DNA from: Leucobacter aridicollis
GTDB taxonomy: Bacteria; Actinomycetota; Actinomycetes; Actinomycetales; Microbacteriaceae
NCBI RefSeq assembly: GCF_013409595.1
Contig: NZ_JACCBD010000001.1
Coordinates: 496,001 to 560,000 of the forward strand
Reading direction: 5' to 3'
DNA length: 64,000 nucleotides
Made by a program: the position numbers and the translations under genes. This document shows, piece by piece, positions 9,402 through 23,018 of this stretch. The stretch's first letter is position 1. Every line of letters starts with the position of its first letter. The notes below the pieces were generated by a model, which saw nothing but the letters and a program-made list of their open reading frames with translations, ran no database searches and was not told the origin of the DNA.

Positions 9402-9435
9402 CCCACGGCGGGATGGCGCGGGACTGTGGAGACAC

Positions 9436-9472
9436 GAGCGGGGCGCGCACGGTATACGTGCGCGCCCCGCTC
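9436..9472 (-). terminator. Terminator after NCS1 permease gene
   Basis: A perfect 15-bp inverted repeat (GAGCGGGGCGCGCAC and its complement) flanks a 7-nt loop. It starts 21 bp beyond the stop of the NCS1 permease gene and upstream of murJ on the same strand, so it separates the two transcription units. Confidence 0.8.
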
Positions 9473-9493
9473 AGCGACGTTTCCGGGTCTCGG

Positions 9494-10939
9494 CTAGCGG
9501 TGCCAGGTGCCGAAGACTTCCTGGCTGCGGGCGATCGCGCGCTCCTCAGCCGAGGTGTCCCGGCGGAGCGAGAACAGGTAGTACGAGACTCCAGACACGA
9601 CGAGTCCGATCGCGAACGAGAAGTCGGCGCCGTCGAGTGCCTTCGCGACCGGGCCCGTGTAGAACGAGAGCGAGAAGAACGGGATCATCGCGACGAATCC
9701 GAGCGCGTACGCCGCGACCCCGCGCCAGGCCCACTTGCCGTAGACGCCGCCGCGCGGGTCGACGATGTCGGTCAGTGCGTAGCGCCCCTTCCGCACGAGG
9801 TAGAAGTCGACGAGGTTGACCGCCGACCACGGCACGAGGAAGTAGAGCATGAGGCCGACGAAGCTGTTGAAGCTATCGACGTAGTTGTCTGGGATCGCGA
9901 GGGCGATGACCAGGGTGATGATGCCCACGATGGTGAGCGCGACCACGCGCATCTTCACGGTGGGCTTGACCGGCGTGAACCCGTCGATCGCGCTTGCGCC
10001 GGTGAGCATCGCGCCGTATGCGTTCACGCCCATGATCGAGACGAGCGCGAGCACCGAGACGAGCACGGCAACCGTGCCGAAGCCGGGAACGATCATGTCG
10101 CCGACCTCGCGGAGGGTGCCGATGGGATCCGCGCCCGGAATGTAGCTCGCGAGCACCGCCCCGAGCGACATGAGCCAGATCGCCGAGAGGCCCGCGCCAG
10201 CGTAGACAGAGGAGATGAGCTTCGGCGCCGAGGCGTTCACGGGCAGGTAGCGGGTGTAGTCGGAGACGTACACGGAGTAGCTGATGTTGTAGCCGGCGGA
10301 GAGCGAGAACTGGATGAGGAACGCTGAGGTGCTCCAACCAGCGGTCGCGACGGCGGCCGCAGGATCGATGGGTGCCTGCGTGAAGTGCACGATCGCGAAG
10401 ACGGTAATGATGGCAAACACGGCGACGAGGGCGTAAGTGAGCCAGCGCTGGATGAAGTGCAGCAGGTCGTGGCCGACGACCGCGATGACGATCGAGACGG
10501 CAATGATGATCGGATACCAGAACCACGTCGCTTCGGAGTAGACACCGATGCCCTGCGTGACGAGGATCGTGTCGAAGACGAGGAACCCGATGTAGACGAA
10601 CACCGTTGCGATGAACGGCACGACGGCGCCGCGGCTGCCGAACTGAGCGCGCGACTGGATCATCTGGGCGAGCCCCATCGTCGGCCCCTGGTTCGCGTGG
10701 AAGGCCATGAAGAACGTGCCAAACCCGGCTCCAAGCACCACCGCGAGCACGGTCCACCACACGCTCAGCCCCAGGCTCGGCCCGGTGAATCCGACGACCA
10801 TCGTCGTGAGGACGAAGTTTCCGGTGAACCAGAACGGCCCCTGGTGCCACACCTTGCCGTGGCGTTCCTCAAGAGGCACGACGTCAATCGAGCGGGTCTC
10901 GATCACGCCCGTGCGTGGTGTTGAAGTGTCTGAAGACAT
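9494..10939 (-). CDS. NCS1 family nucleobase/allantoin-type permease
   Basis: This 481-residue permease of the nucleobase:cation symporter-1 family (cytosine, uracil, hydantoin, allantoin, thiamine-type substrates) has about 12 transmembrane segments. The family start PFWFTGNFVLTTMVVGFTGPSLGLS and the GxNQGPTMG-like stretch HANQGPTMGLAQM are visible. The gene begins with two adjacent ATGs; the second (10939) is better spaced from AAGGAT, although 10942 is possible. It lies 83 bp downstream of a nitrilase-family amidohydrolase on the same strand, suggesting uptake plus hydrolysis of an amide or N-carbamoyl compound. Confidence 0.87.
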   Translation of the reverse strand: MSSDTSTPRTGVIETRSIDVVPLEERHGKVWHQGPFWFTGNFVLTTMVVGFTGPSLGLSVWWTVLAVVLGAGFGTFFMAFHANQGPTMGLAQMIQSRAQFGSRGAVVPFIATVFVYIGFLVFDTILVTQGIGVYSEATWFWYPIIIAVSIVIAVVGHDLLHFIQRWLTYALVAVFAIITVFAIVHFTQAPIDPAAAVATAGWSTSAFLIQFSLSAGYNISYSVYVSDYTRYLPVNASAPKLISSVYAGAGLSAIWLMSLGAVLASYIPGADPIGTLREVGDMIVPGFGTVAVLVSVLALVSIMGVNAYGAMLTGASAIDGFTPVKPTVKMRVVALTIVGIITLVIALAIPDNYVDSFNSFVGLMLYFLVPWSAVNLVDFYLVRKGRYALTDIVDPRGGVYGKWAWRGVAAYALGFVAMIPFFSLSFYTGPVAKALDGADFSFAIGLVVSGVSYYLFSLRRDTSAEERAIARSQEVFGTWHR

Positions 10940-11022
10940 CATTATCCTTAGCTTTCAGTTTCCCGCGGTCGTTGCGGGAAGTGCGATCCGCCCCGGCCTG
11001 TCGACGCACGGGGCGAGGGGAG

Positions 11023-11916
11023 TCAGCGCGAGTAGCGCTCGTAGAGATCGGTGCGACGATCCGCGATCACGTCGCTGTACGCCGCAATCCGCTTCGTGCG
11101 GCTCGCCGCAAGGTCGATCTCGGCGAAGATCGTCGTCGCTGGATCGATGCGGTCGGGCAGCGTCGAGCCGTCGGCCGCGGTGGTGGGCTGGGGAGCGGGG
11201 CGACGGCGATCTCCCGCTCGCTCGGTGAGGGCGAGCGGCCAGCCGTCGGCGTCAACGATCACCGAGGCTCCGGACCACTCCACGCCACGCTCATTGCCGC
11301 CGCGGTCGCAGGCCGCAATCGCGACACGGTTCATTGATGCCTCGGCCTGCACGCGAACCACCTCGCCGGGGCGCTCCCCGTTGGGACGCTGCACCGTCGG
11401 CCAGTTCACCGGAGCGCAGATGAGCTCCGCGCCCGCGAGCGCGGCGATCCGCACCCACTCGGGGAACTCCAGGTCATAGCAGACCATCACGCCAATGCGC
11501 CCGACGAACGTATCGACGACCGGTGGGAGGTCGTCGCCCGGCGTGAAAATGAGCCGTTCGCGATCCCACAGATGGGCCTTGCGGTAGATCACCGGGTCCG
11601 CGCCCGGCATGACCAGCGCCGCGCTGTTGTAGGGCGCGCCATCCGGGTTGGTCTCTGCAAAGCCAGCGACAATGACGATGCCGAGTTCGGCCGCGGCGTT
11701 GTGCCAGCGGGTGACGCTCTCGCCAGTGGCGGGCTCGCTGGCCGCCGCGGCTTCCGCGGTGTCCGCGAAGGCATAGCCGGAGCTCGCGAGCTCGGGAAGC
11801 ACGACCACCTGCGCTCCGCGTCCGGCGGCCTCACGGATCAGCTCGAGCGAGCGATCGACGTTCTCGCGCACCGCCCCGAGTACCGGGGTGAATTGGCTAC
11901 ATGCCACCAATGCCAT
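11023..11916 (-). CDS. Carbon-nitrogen hydrolase (nitrilase superfamily)
   Basis: This 297-residue amidohydrolase carries the complete nitrilase-superfamily triad: E42 in LPELASSGY, K113 in YRKAHLWDRE and C146 in VCYDLEFPEW. The family cleaves C-N bonds in amides, N-carbamoyl acids or nitriles. The ATG at 11916 is chosen over an in-frame extension because AAGGGA lies 8 bases upstream and the homology begins at MALVACSQF. It precedes the NCS1 permease in an apparent two-gene operon and is divergent from a double Lrp/AsnC regulator, the probable controller. An N-carbamoylase or omega-amidase role is plausible; substrate unknown. Confidence 0.88.
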   Translation of the reverse strand: MALVACSQFTPVLGAVRENVDRSLELIREAAGRGAQVVVLPELASSGYAFADTAEAAAASEPATGESVTRWHNAAAELGIVIVAGFAETNPDGAPYNSAALVMPGADPVIYRKAHLWDRERLIFTPGDDLPPVVDTFVGRIGVMVCYDLEFPEWVRIAALAGAELICAPVNWPTVQRPNGERPGEVVRVQAEASMNRVAIAACDRGGNERGVEWSGASVIVDADGWPLALTERAGDRRRPAPQPTTAADGSTLPDRIDPATTIFAEIDLAASRTKRIAAYSDVIADRRTDLYERYSR

Positions 11917-12123
11917 GACGAGTCCCTTCGTTGGATGCCGCAAGCGCGGGCGACTTCGTAGCCTACGTCGCCGGCGAGGCTCGCGCGAGCGGAACGGTAG
12001 CAAGAATGAAGTGAGTTTGATGAACTGTGCGCTAGAGCGCGCAAAATGATTCGAAATTGAGGATTCGGAGTAGAATGGCTAAGAAATTGTTGGATCGTAA
12101 CCTATGGGATTGGGGCCGCCAGC

Positions 12124-13113
12124 GTGGCAGGTGCAACGGGCGAGACGCCGCTGGCTGTGCGCACGGCGATCCTGCGCGAGCTCCAAGAGGATGGCCGCGC
12201 GAGCTATTCGCGTATCGCCGCTGACCTCGGCGTGACCCGTCGGCTCGTGACCCAGGTCGTGCAGCAGGCCGTCGAGTCAAACGAGCTACGCCTCACAGTC
12301 TCAATCAGTCCCGACCTACTCGGGCTCGAGCGGTTTGCCTACCTACAGGTCGCCGTCGAGGGCGCGGTTGAGCCAGTTCGTCAGGCGCTGGTGTCGCTCC
12401 CGGAGTCGAGCTTCGTTGCCGACGTCGCGGGGGCGTTCCCCATCGACGTCGAAATCAGGGTCGGCGCCGACCCGCACCTGAGCGAGGTGCTCGCGACGAT
12501 CCACGACATTCCTGGAGTGCGCAGTGTGCGGACGCACCTATACGAGAGCATCGAGGTCAACCGCTACTCGCCACTGCGAACGGGCCACACCGACTTCAAG
12601 GTGGACGGTCAGGATCGCGCGGTGATCGCCCACCTCCAGCGTGACGGGCGGGCGAGCTATCGCGAACTGGGGGAGGCCGCGGGGCTGTCCGCGGGAGGAG
12701 CGCGCCTGAGATTCGAGCGCCTGAAGCGCGCGGGCGTCGTGAAGGTCGTGGCCATGCCCGTCCGAGATCACCAGCGCGAGACGCCGTCGATCGGGATGGG
12801 GATCAGGACGAGGCTCGCAACGGTGCAGGTGCTCGAGCTGCTGCGCGATCTCGAGCCAGAGTTTCTTGCAGCGACCATTGGGAGCTACAACTTCGTCGCG
12901 ACGTTCTCGCGGGAGTCGGCCGCGGAGCTCATCGCGGTGACGGACGCGCTGCGCGCGGAACCCAGCATCACCGCGGTTGAGAGCTGGGCGAACCTCCGGG
13001 TGCTCAAGGAACAGTACGGCGAGGGAGACAGGCTGATCGTGGCCAGTCGCGAGGCGGCGGGCGGCGACGAGCGGCGAGACACGCCCGGCGGTCTGGGTGG
13101 ATCGTTGCGGTGA
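12124..13113 (+). CDS. Lrp/AsnC family regulator, tandem-domain form
   Basis: This 329-residue regulator contains two AsnC-type winged helices and two ligand-binding-like segments. The first helix-turn-helix is near residues 12-50 (ILRELQEDGRASYSRIAADL), the second near 160-200 (VIAHLQRDGRASYRELGEAA). Normal Lrp proteins are about 150 residues, so this is a fused double unit, a form known from actinobacteria. The GTG start has only a weak upstream site. Divergence from the nitrilase/NCS1 operon across a 207-bp AT-rich gap suggests it regulates those genes, perhaps in response to an amino acid. Confidence 0.85.
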   Translation: MAGATGETPLAVRTAILRELQEDGRASYSRIAADLGVTRRLVTQVVQQAVESNELRLTVSISPDLLGLERFAYLQVAVEGAVEPVRQALVSLPESSFVADVAGAFPIDVEIRVGADPHLSEVLATIHDIPGVRSVRTHLYESIEVNRYSPLRTGHTDFKVDGQDRAVIAHLQRDGRASYRELGEAAGLSAGGARLRFERLKRAGVVKVVAMPVRDHQRETPSIGMGIRTRLATVQVLELLRDLEPEFLAATIGSYNFVATFSRESAAELIAVTDALRAEPSITAVESWANLRVLKEQYGEGDRLIVASREAAGGDERRDTPGGLGGSLR

Positions 13114-13115
13114 TT

Positions 13116-13139
13116 GGGATCCCCGCTTCGGGTCCCGTG
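13116..13139 (+). terminator. Hairpin after Lrp/AsnC gene
   Basis: GGGA pairs with TCCC and CCCG with CGGG around a CTT loop, with a small bulge. It starts 3 bp after the stop codon and isolates the regulator from the rRNA operon. Confidence 0.5.
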
Positions 13140-13365
13140 TCGATTTGTGTGGTGTGGTGTTTCCGCGTAATGTATTCATCTGTTGGCCGGCGCGGAAAAC
13201 GCGACTGGCAGCGAGAATCTCTCACACAACACCCCCACTTGAACCGCAGTTTGGTTTGTAAAGCGGGTAGGGAAAATGGGATTCATCTTCACCCCAGCGG
13301 TGCATGGTTCTTCGGGACTGTGTGGGTCTGGTCCGGGTGGTGGCAGGAATGCTGCAAGCCTGGAG

Positions 13366-13395
13366 TTGCGCGGAAGCGTGAGGGTGGTCTAAGAT
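13366..13395 (+). promoter_or_regulatory. rRNA operon promoter
   Basis: TTGCGC and TAAGAT are spaced by 18 bp, giving a start near 13402, about 230 bp upstream of the 16S. This is the best sigma-70-like match in the 520-bp leader (13114-13633), which contains no gene. Further promoters may lie upstream, for example around 13255-13280. Confidence 0.6.
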
Positions 13396-13448
13396 AGAAA
13401 AGTTGCTCTTCGGAAAGCCTCAGGGTGAGTACGGTGGGTGTCTGGATC

Positions 13449-13468
13449 TTGAGAACTCAATAGTGTGC
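13449..13468 (+). promoter_or_regulatory. rRNA leader antitermination (boxA-type) element
   Basis: TTGAGAACTCAATAGTGTGC matches the conserved element that precedes actinobacterial 16S genes. A related copy lies in the 16S-23S spacer at 15466-15485. Both probably bind Nus factors on the nascent RNA. Confidence 0.6.
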
Positions 13469-13633
13469 ACTTAAATTGTCAAATGCCAATTTATTATCCC
13501 CGGCATTGAACCTGTTGGTTTGGTGTTGGAGATTCCTTTTTTATGGATAACGAAATCGTCAGATGATGGTTTCTGTCCAGGTTGAACTCGCAGTCTGGCC
13601 TACCTTATTCCGGTGGCTGGCTGCTATTCGTTT

Positions 13634-18709
<5,076 letters not shown>

Positions 18710-18756
18710 ATCCCAAATAGTGTTTTGGGGCGTAAGTATGTTGTTGTAACGATGTT

Positions 18757-18796
18757 CGCGTCTACTTTGTGGTTCTTGACGTACGGCCACGACCCC
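18757..18796 (+). other. 3' strand of 23S processing stalk
   Basis: This spacer segment is complementary to 15451-15488 over almost 38 bp, and most differences are G-U pairs. The two strands bracket the 23S gene, forming the long helix cut by RNase III. Confidence 0.75.
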
Positions 18797-18846
18797 TTGC
18801 ATCCTGTGTGGTGCCTGGTGTGGGGTTTGTGTGTTATGTCAATAGA

Positions 18847-18963
18847 GTTTCGGTGGTTATAGCGTCAGGGAAACGCCCGGTCACATTCCGAACCCGGAAG
18901 CTAAGGCTGACAGCGCCGATGGTACTGCGAGGGGGACCTCGTGGGAGAGTAGGACACCGCCGA
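18847..18963 (+). rRNA. rrf: 5S ribosomal RNA
   Basis: About 117 nt, recognised from GTTTCGGTGGTTATAGCG at the 5' end, CCGAACCCGGAAGCTAAG in the middle, GCGCCGATGGTACTGC, and a 3' end GACACCGCCGAAC complementary to the 5' end. It is the last gene of the rRNA operon; ends are accurate to a few bases. Confidence 0.95.
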
Positions 18964-18979
18964 ACAACCTTTATTGAAA

Positions 18980-19036
18980 GGGGTTGTTCAGATGAAGTTG
19001 ACCATGTTGGTCGCCTCATCTGAACAGCCCCTTTTT
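18980..19036 (+). terminator. rRNA operon intrinsic terminator
   Basis: A 16-bp stem (18980-18995 with 19016-19031, one G-T pair) is followed by TTTTT at 19032-19036. The 20-nt loop contains a small GACCA/TGGTC hairpin. It is the strongest canonical terminator in the window. Confidence 0.9.
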
Positions 19037-19095
19037 CATTTTGTAGACTAAGAAGTACTGTCTCTGAGAGACAACAACCACATAGGGAGCACCAC

Positions 19096-21237
19096 ATGAA
19101 CGATCGACAGGACCGACCCGAGGATTCCGGGCGTCCGCGCCGTTCAAATGGTGACCGCCCTCGGAATTCAGGCTTCGATCGCAATCGTGCCCCCCGCGAA
19201 GAGCGCGGCGGACGCGATGACCGTCGGCCCTTCCGCGACGAGCCCGGCGGGCGCGACGGGAACCGCCCGTACCGCGGTGACCGCGACGACCGGGGCCAGC
19301 GAGGCGAACGCACACCCTACCGTGGGGATCGTGACGGAGGCCAGCGTGGTGATCGTCCGGCCTACCGAGGCGACCGCGACGGTGGCGAGCGCCGCCCGTT
19401 CCGCGGTGACCGTGATGATCGTGGTCAGCGTGGAGATCGTCCGTCGTACCGTGGAGATCGCGACGGGGGCCAGCGTGGAGATCGTCCGTCGTACCGCGGC
19501 GACCGCGATGGTGGCCAGCGCGGTGACCGTGCGCCTTACCGCGGCGACCGCGACGGAGGCCAGCGTGGTGACCGTGCGCCTTACCGTGGGGATCGCGATG
19601 GTGGCGAGCGTCGTCCGTACCGCGGAGACCGCGATGACCGGGGCCAGCGTGGTGACCGTCCGTCGTACCGCGGCGACCGCGATGGTGGCCAGCGTGGTGA
19701 CCGTCCATCGTACCGCGGCGACCGTGACGGAGGCCAGCGTGGCGATCGTCCGGCGTACCGCGGCGACCGTGATGGTGGCGAGCGTCGTCCGTTCCGTGGT
19801 GACCGTGATGATCGCGGTCAGCGTGGAGATCGTCCCGCGTACCGTGGGGATCGTGACGGAGGCCAGCGCGGTGACCGTCCGACCTACCGCGGCGACCGCG
19901 AAGGTGGCGAGCGTCTTCCGTTCCGTGGTGACCGTGATGATCGGGGTCAGCGTGGTGATCGTGCGCCTTACCGCGGCGACCGTGACGGGGGCCAGCGTGG
20001 CGACCGGGCGCCGTACCGCGGCGACCGTGATGACCGGGGCCAGCGTGGCGACCGTCCGCCCCACCGGGGCAACCGTGACGGAGGCGAGCGTCGTCCGTTC
20101 CGCGGGGACCGGGATGACCGCGGCCAGCGAGGCGACCGGGCGCCCTTCCGCGGCGGCCGCGATGATCGCCGCGAGCACGACTCGCGCGGGCGCGGTGGCA
20201 CCCGTGGCGGGGGTCGCAGTGATCGTGGTGGACAGGATCGCGAATTCACTGAGGAGGAGCGTCTCCAGCACTCGCTCCGTCCCGTGCGCAGTGAGCACGA
20301 CGACCCGATCATCGCCGACCACATTCGGGTCAACGACCTGCACCCGTCGGCACGCAACGAGCTGAAGACGCTGCAGCCCGAGGTGCAGGAGCGCGTCGCG
20401 CTCCACCTCGCGATGGCCGCGGAGCTGATTGAAGACGATCCAGAACTTGCGCACCAGCATGCGATCTCGGCAAGCCGGCGAGCAGGCCGCATTCCGGTGA
20501 CTCGTGAGACCCTGGCGATGACGGCGTATCGGACGGGCGACTTCGCGCTCGCCATCCGAGAACTCCGCACGTTCCGTCGCCTGAGCGGTCGCGATACCCA
20601 CCTCGCGATCATGGTTGACTCCGAGCGAGGTCTGGGCCGCCCAGAGAAGGCGATCGAGACTGGCCTGGAGGTCGACGTCTCCACCCTCGAAACCGCGGAC
20701 CGCGTCCACCTTGCCATCGCAATGTCGGGTGCTCGTCTGGACCTTGGCCAGACGCAGCAGGCACTCTTCGAACTTGAGATCCCTGAACTCGATCCGAAGA
20801 AGGGCTTCTCATGGAGCCCGGAGCTGTTCGGCGCGTACGCGACCGTGCTTGAGGATCTCGGCCGTGATGAGGAAGCCAAGACCTGGTTCGCCTACGCCGA
20901 CCGCGCTGAGGCAGCGCTCGAGGAGCACTTCGGCGGCATGGATGAGATCGAGGTGCTCGAGATCACCGAGTACGACGATCTCTACGACGCCGACGAGGCT
21001 GAGCCAGCAGCGGACGAAGCCGCCGATGAGGGGGCTGTAGTCGAAGACGTCGAGGCAGGTGACGCTCCCGCAGAAGTGAGCACCGAGACCGTCGATTCCG
21101 ACTCCGATGGTGTCGACGAGGAGGCGGACGCCGACGCGGACGAGTACCTCGACGCGTACGTCGAGGCTGAGGCCGAGACCGGGATCGCTGAGGACGCTGA
21201 CAACGCCGCTGCCGCTGAGCAGGGCGAAAAGGAGTAA
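19096..21237 (+). CDS. RGD-repeat TPR-like protein (Rv1691-position protein)
   Basis: This 713-residue protein has three parts. Residues 1-365 are low complexity and very basic, holding about 21 imperfect 12-16-residue units built on RGDRDGGQRGDR and RGDRDDRGQRGD. Residues about 385-610 are helical and resemble TPR repeats, including AHQHAISASRRAGRIPVTRE. The last 100 residues are strongly acidic. By gene order it corresponds to the TPR protein Rv1691 of M. tuberculosis, of unknown function. RG-rich tracts commonly bind RNA, and the gene sits just downstream of the rRNA operon, so a role in RNA or ribosome metabolism is possible but unproven. The ATG has AGGGAG upstream. Confidence 0.85.
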   Translation: MNDRQDRPEDSGRPRRSNGDRPRNSGFDRNRAPREERGGRDDRRPFRDEPGGRDGNRPYRGDRDDRGQRGERTPYRGDRDGGQRGDRPAYRGDRDGGERRPFRGDRDDRGQRGDRPSYRGDRDGGQRGDRPSYRGDRDGGQRGDRAPYRGDRDGGQRGDRAPYRGDRDGGERRPYRGDRDDRGQRGDRPSYRGDRDGGQRGDRPSYRGDRDGGQRGDRPAYRGDRDGGERRPFRGDRDDRGQRGDRPAYRGDRDGGQRGDRPTYRGDREGGERLPFRGDRDDRGQRGDRAPYRGDRDGGQRGDRAPYRGDRDDRGQRGDRPPHRGNRDGGERRPFRGDRDDRGQRGDRAPFRGGRDDRREHDSRGRGGTRGGGRSDRGGQDREFTEEERLQHSLRPVRSEHDDPIIADHIRVNDLHPSARNELKTLQPEVQERVALHLAMAAELIEDDPELAHQHAISASRRAGRIPVTRETLAMTAYRTGDFALAIRELRTFRRLSGRDTHLAIMVDSERGLGRPEKAIETGLEVDVSTLETADRVHLAIAMSGARLDLGQTQQALFELEIPELDPKKGFSWSPELFGAYATVLEDLGRDEEAKTWFAYADRAEAALEEHFGGMDEIEVLEITEYDDLYDADEAEPAADEAADEGAVVEDVEAGDAPAEVSTETVDSDSDGVDEEADADADEYLDAYVEAEAETGIAEDADNAAAAEQGEKE
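19270..20178 (+). repeat. Tandem repeat array encoding RGD(R/D)-rich units
   Basis: About 21 degenerate units of 36-48 bp encode three unit types: RGDRDDRGQRGDRxxY, RGDRDGGQRGDRxxY and RGDRDGGERRPF. They are arranged mostly as one first type, one to three second type, then one third type, a higher-order period. The array leaves two other frames open over long distances, which creates false ORFs. Confidence 0.9.
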
Positions 21238-21241
21238 CACG

Positions 21242-22279
21242 ATGGCCCTGTTCGGCAGGCGTGAGAAGTTCGACCCCGCACCCCTGGAGGGCAGGGAGGT
21301 GCTGCTCACCGACCTCGACGGCGTCATCTATCGGGGCCACGGGGCGATCGCTGGCGCCGTGGAGGCGCTCAACCTCGCAGCCGAACGGGCTCGCGTCGGC
21401 TACGTCACGAACAACGCAGCGCGGACCGACGCCACGGTCGCAGCGCACCTGAGCGAACTCGGGCTCCGCGCGACCGCAGCCGACGTGATCACTTCCCCGC
21501 AGGCAGCCGTCGCGCTGCTGCGCGAGGTGGTCGCGCCGGGCTCGCGGGTGCTCGTCGTTGGCGGCGAGGGGCTCACCCACGAGCTCGAGAAAGCTGGCTT
21601 CGAGTGGACCCGCAGCGCGGAGGACAGCCCGGTCGCCGTAGTGCAGGGCTTCGCCAAAGACGTGGGATGGGAGCACCTCGCGGAAGCCGCGTACGCGCTC
21701 CAGGAAGAGCCCGGCCGCGAGCCGCTGCCCTGGATCGCGACGAACACGGACTGGACGGTGCCCAGGGCGCGCGGTATCGCGCCGGGCAACGGGACGCTCG
21801 TGTCCGCGGTCCACACGGCAGTCCAGCGCCTCCCGGATTTTGCGGGTAAGCCGGAGACGCCGATTTACGAGGCCGCGTTTGAACGATTCGGTTCGCGCAA
21901 CGCGCTCATGCTTGGCGACCGCCTCGACACCGACATTAAGGGCGCCGTCGCCGCGGGAATCCCGTCGCTGTTTGTCTTGACGGGCGTCGACCGCCCGAAG
22001 CAGCTCATCGCCGCATCCGCGGACATGCGGCCCGACTACATCGTCGCCTCGCTCGCAGAGTTGCACGAACCCTACCAGCGCGCTGAGACGCTGAAGGATG
22101 GAACCGTGCGGGTCGGCGGGGCAAAGGTGCGCATGGACGGGCACATCGTCACCGTGGTCGCCGAGGGGGACACCCCGATGGAGTTGCTGCGTGCGGGCTG
22201 CGGCGCGATCTGGGCCTCGGGCCTCGCGATCTATGGGTTGAAGGTGCCCGAGATCCTCGTCGAGGATCACTGGCGCTAG
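21242..22279 (+). CDS. HAD-IIA family hydrolase (NagD/glycerol-3-phosphate phosphatase type)
   Basis: This 345-residue HAD-superfamily phosphatase carries motif I as LLTDLDGVIYRG near the N-terminus and motif IV as MLGDRLDTDIKGA, with a type IIA cap between. Gene order places it at the position of M. tuberculosis Rv1692, a glycerol-3-phosphate phosphatase of lipid turnover. The ATG at 21242 follows AAAAGGAG, 4 bp after the upstream stop, so the two genes are cotranscribed. Substrate assignment rests on synteny. Confidence 0.88.
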   Translation: MALFGRREKFDPAPLEGREVLLTDLDGVIYRGHGAIAGAVEALNLAAERARVGYVTNNAARTDATVAAHLSELGLRATAADVITSPQAAVALLREVVAPGSRVLVVGGEGLTHELEKAGFEWTRSAEDSPVAVVQGFAKDVGWEHLAEAAYALQEEPGREPLPWIATNTDWTVPRARGIAPGNGTLVSAVHTAVQRLPDFAGKPETPIYEAAFERFGSRNALMLGDRLDTDIKGAVAAGIPSLFVLTGVDRPKQLIAASADMRPDYIVASLAELHEPYQRAETLKDGTVRVGGAKVRMDGHIVTVVAEGDTPMELLRAGCGAIWASGLAIYGLKVPEILVEDHWR

Positions 22280-22346
22280 CCTCAGACACCACAGACGTCG
22301 CTCAGATACCATAGAGGTGCAGAACGATGACCGGGAGGTTGAGCCC

Positions 22347-22985
22347 ATGCGCCACGTAGGATCCACAATCACCATTGCAACTGCTTTGGGAGCGGCGCTG
22401 CTGCTCTCGGGCTGCGCGCCGACCGTGACGGCGATTCCGCCGACCGCGTCACCCACTCAGCCAGCACCCGAGGCTACGCCGGACGCCACGCCCGAAGCAG
22501 GCGATGGCGACGCTGCTGTCGGCACGACCCCGCGCGACGTCGACCTCACGAAGACCGAGTTCGCGACGAGCTGGCGCGACGCGCTCGCCACGGGTGCGAA
22601 GTCGTTTGACGGTGAGCCGGTCTCGGTGTCCCTCGAGTGGAACCGCACCGCTTGGGCGTACACCGTCAAGTTGCTCTCGGCCGACGAGGTGTACCTGGCG
22701 ACGGTGAATGCCGACAGTGGCGCGGTCATCGGTGAATGGACGAAGCAGCGTGACGGCGGCGGTCGCGCCGGAACCCCGTCGAACGTGTTCCCCGCTGACG
22801 GCGTCATCGAACCCTCGGCGGCGATCGCCGCCGCCCTCGCCGCGGCCCCGGGAACGTTCGAGGAGTGGGAGCTTGAGGAAGACAACGGCGTGCTGGCGTA
22901 CGAGGTGCAGATCGATCAGGGCCACGACGACGTCGATGTGCGGATCGACGCCGCCTCCGGCAAGGTCCTCGAAGTCGACCAGTAG
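22347..22985 (+). CDS. PepSY-domain lipoprotein
   Basis: This 212-residue secreted lipoprotein has a signal peptide ending in the lipobox LLSGC, followed by a Pro/Thr/Ala-rich linker to about residue 50. Two PepSY-like segments are visible, around VSLEWNRTAWAYTVKLL and WELEEDNGVLAYEVQI. PepSY domains are found in secreted inhibitors and sensors of unclear function. The ATG at 22347 is chosen because the signal peptide starts there and GGGAGG lies upstream. It converges on the NRAMP gene. Confidence 0.85.
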   Translation: MRHVGSTITIATALGAALLLSGCAPTVTAIPPTASPTQPAPEATPDATPEAGDGDAAVGTTPRDVDLTKTEFATSWRDALATGAKSFDGEPVSVSLEWNRTAWAYTVKLLSADEVYLATVNADSGAVIGEWTKQRDGGGRAGTPSNVFPADGVIEPSAAIAAALAAAPGTFEEWELEEDNGVLAYEVQIDQGHDDVDVRIDAASGKVLEVDQ

Positions 22986-23018
22986 TCTGGCGCCAACTGG
23001 ACGCTCCGCGACGGCGAA

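Noticed and set aside
19270..20178. Repeat array considered as CRISPR
   Set aside because: Units are contiguous, in frame, of 36-48 bp and degenerate, with no unique spacers; they encode protein repeats and no cas genes are near.
19148..20709. Long open frames on both strands over the RGD repeat array (405 and 513 codons)
   Set aside because: They are by-products of the repeat: without stops in one unit, all units stay open. Their translations are monotonous Val/Thr/Ala strings and have no ribosome sites.
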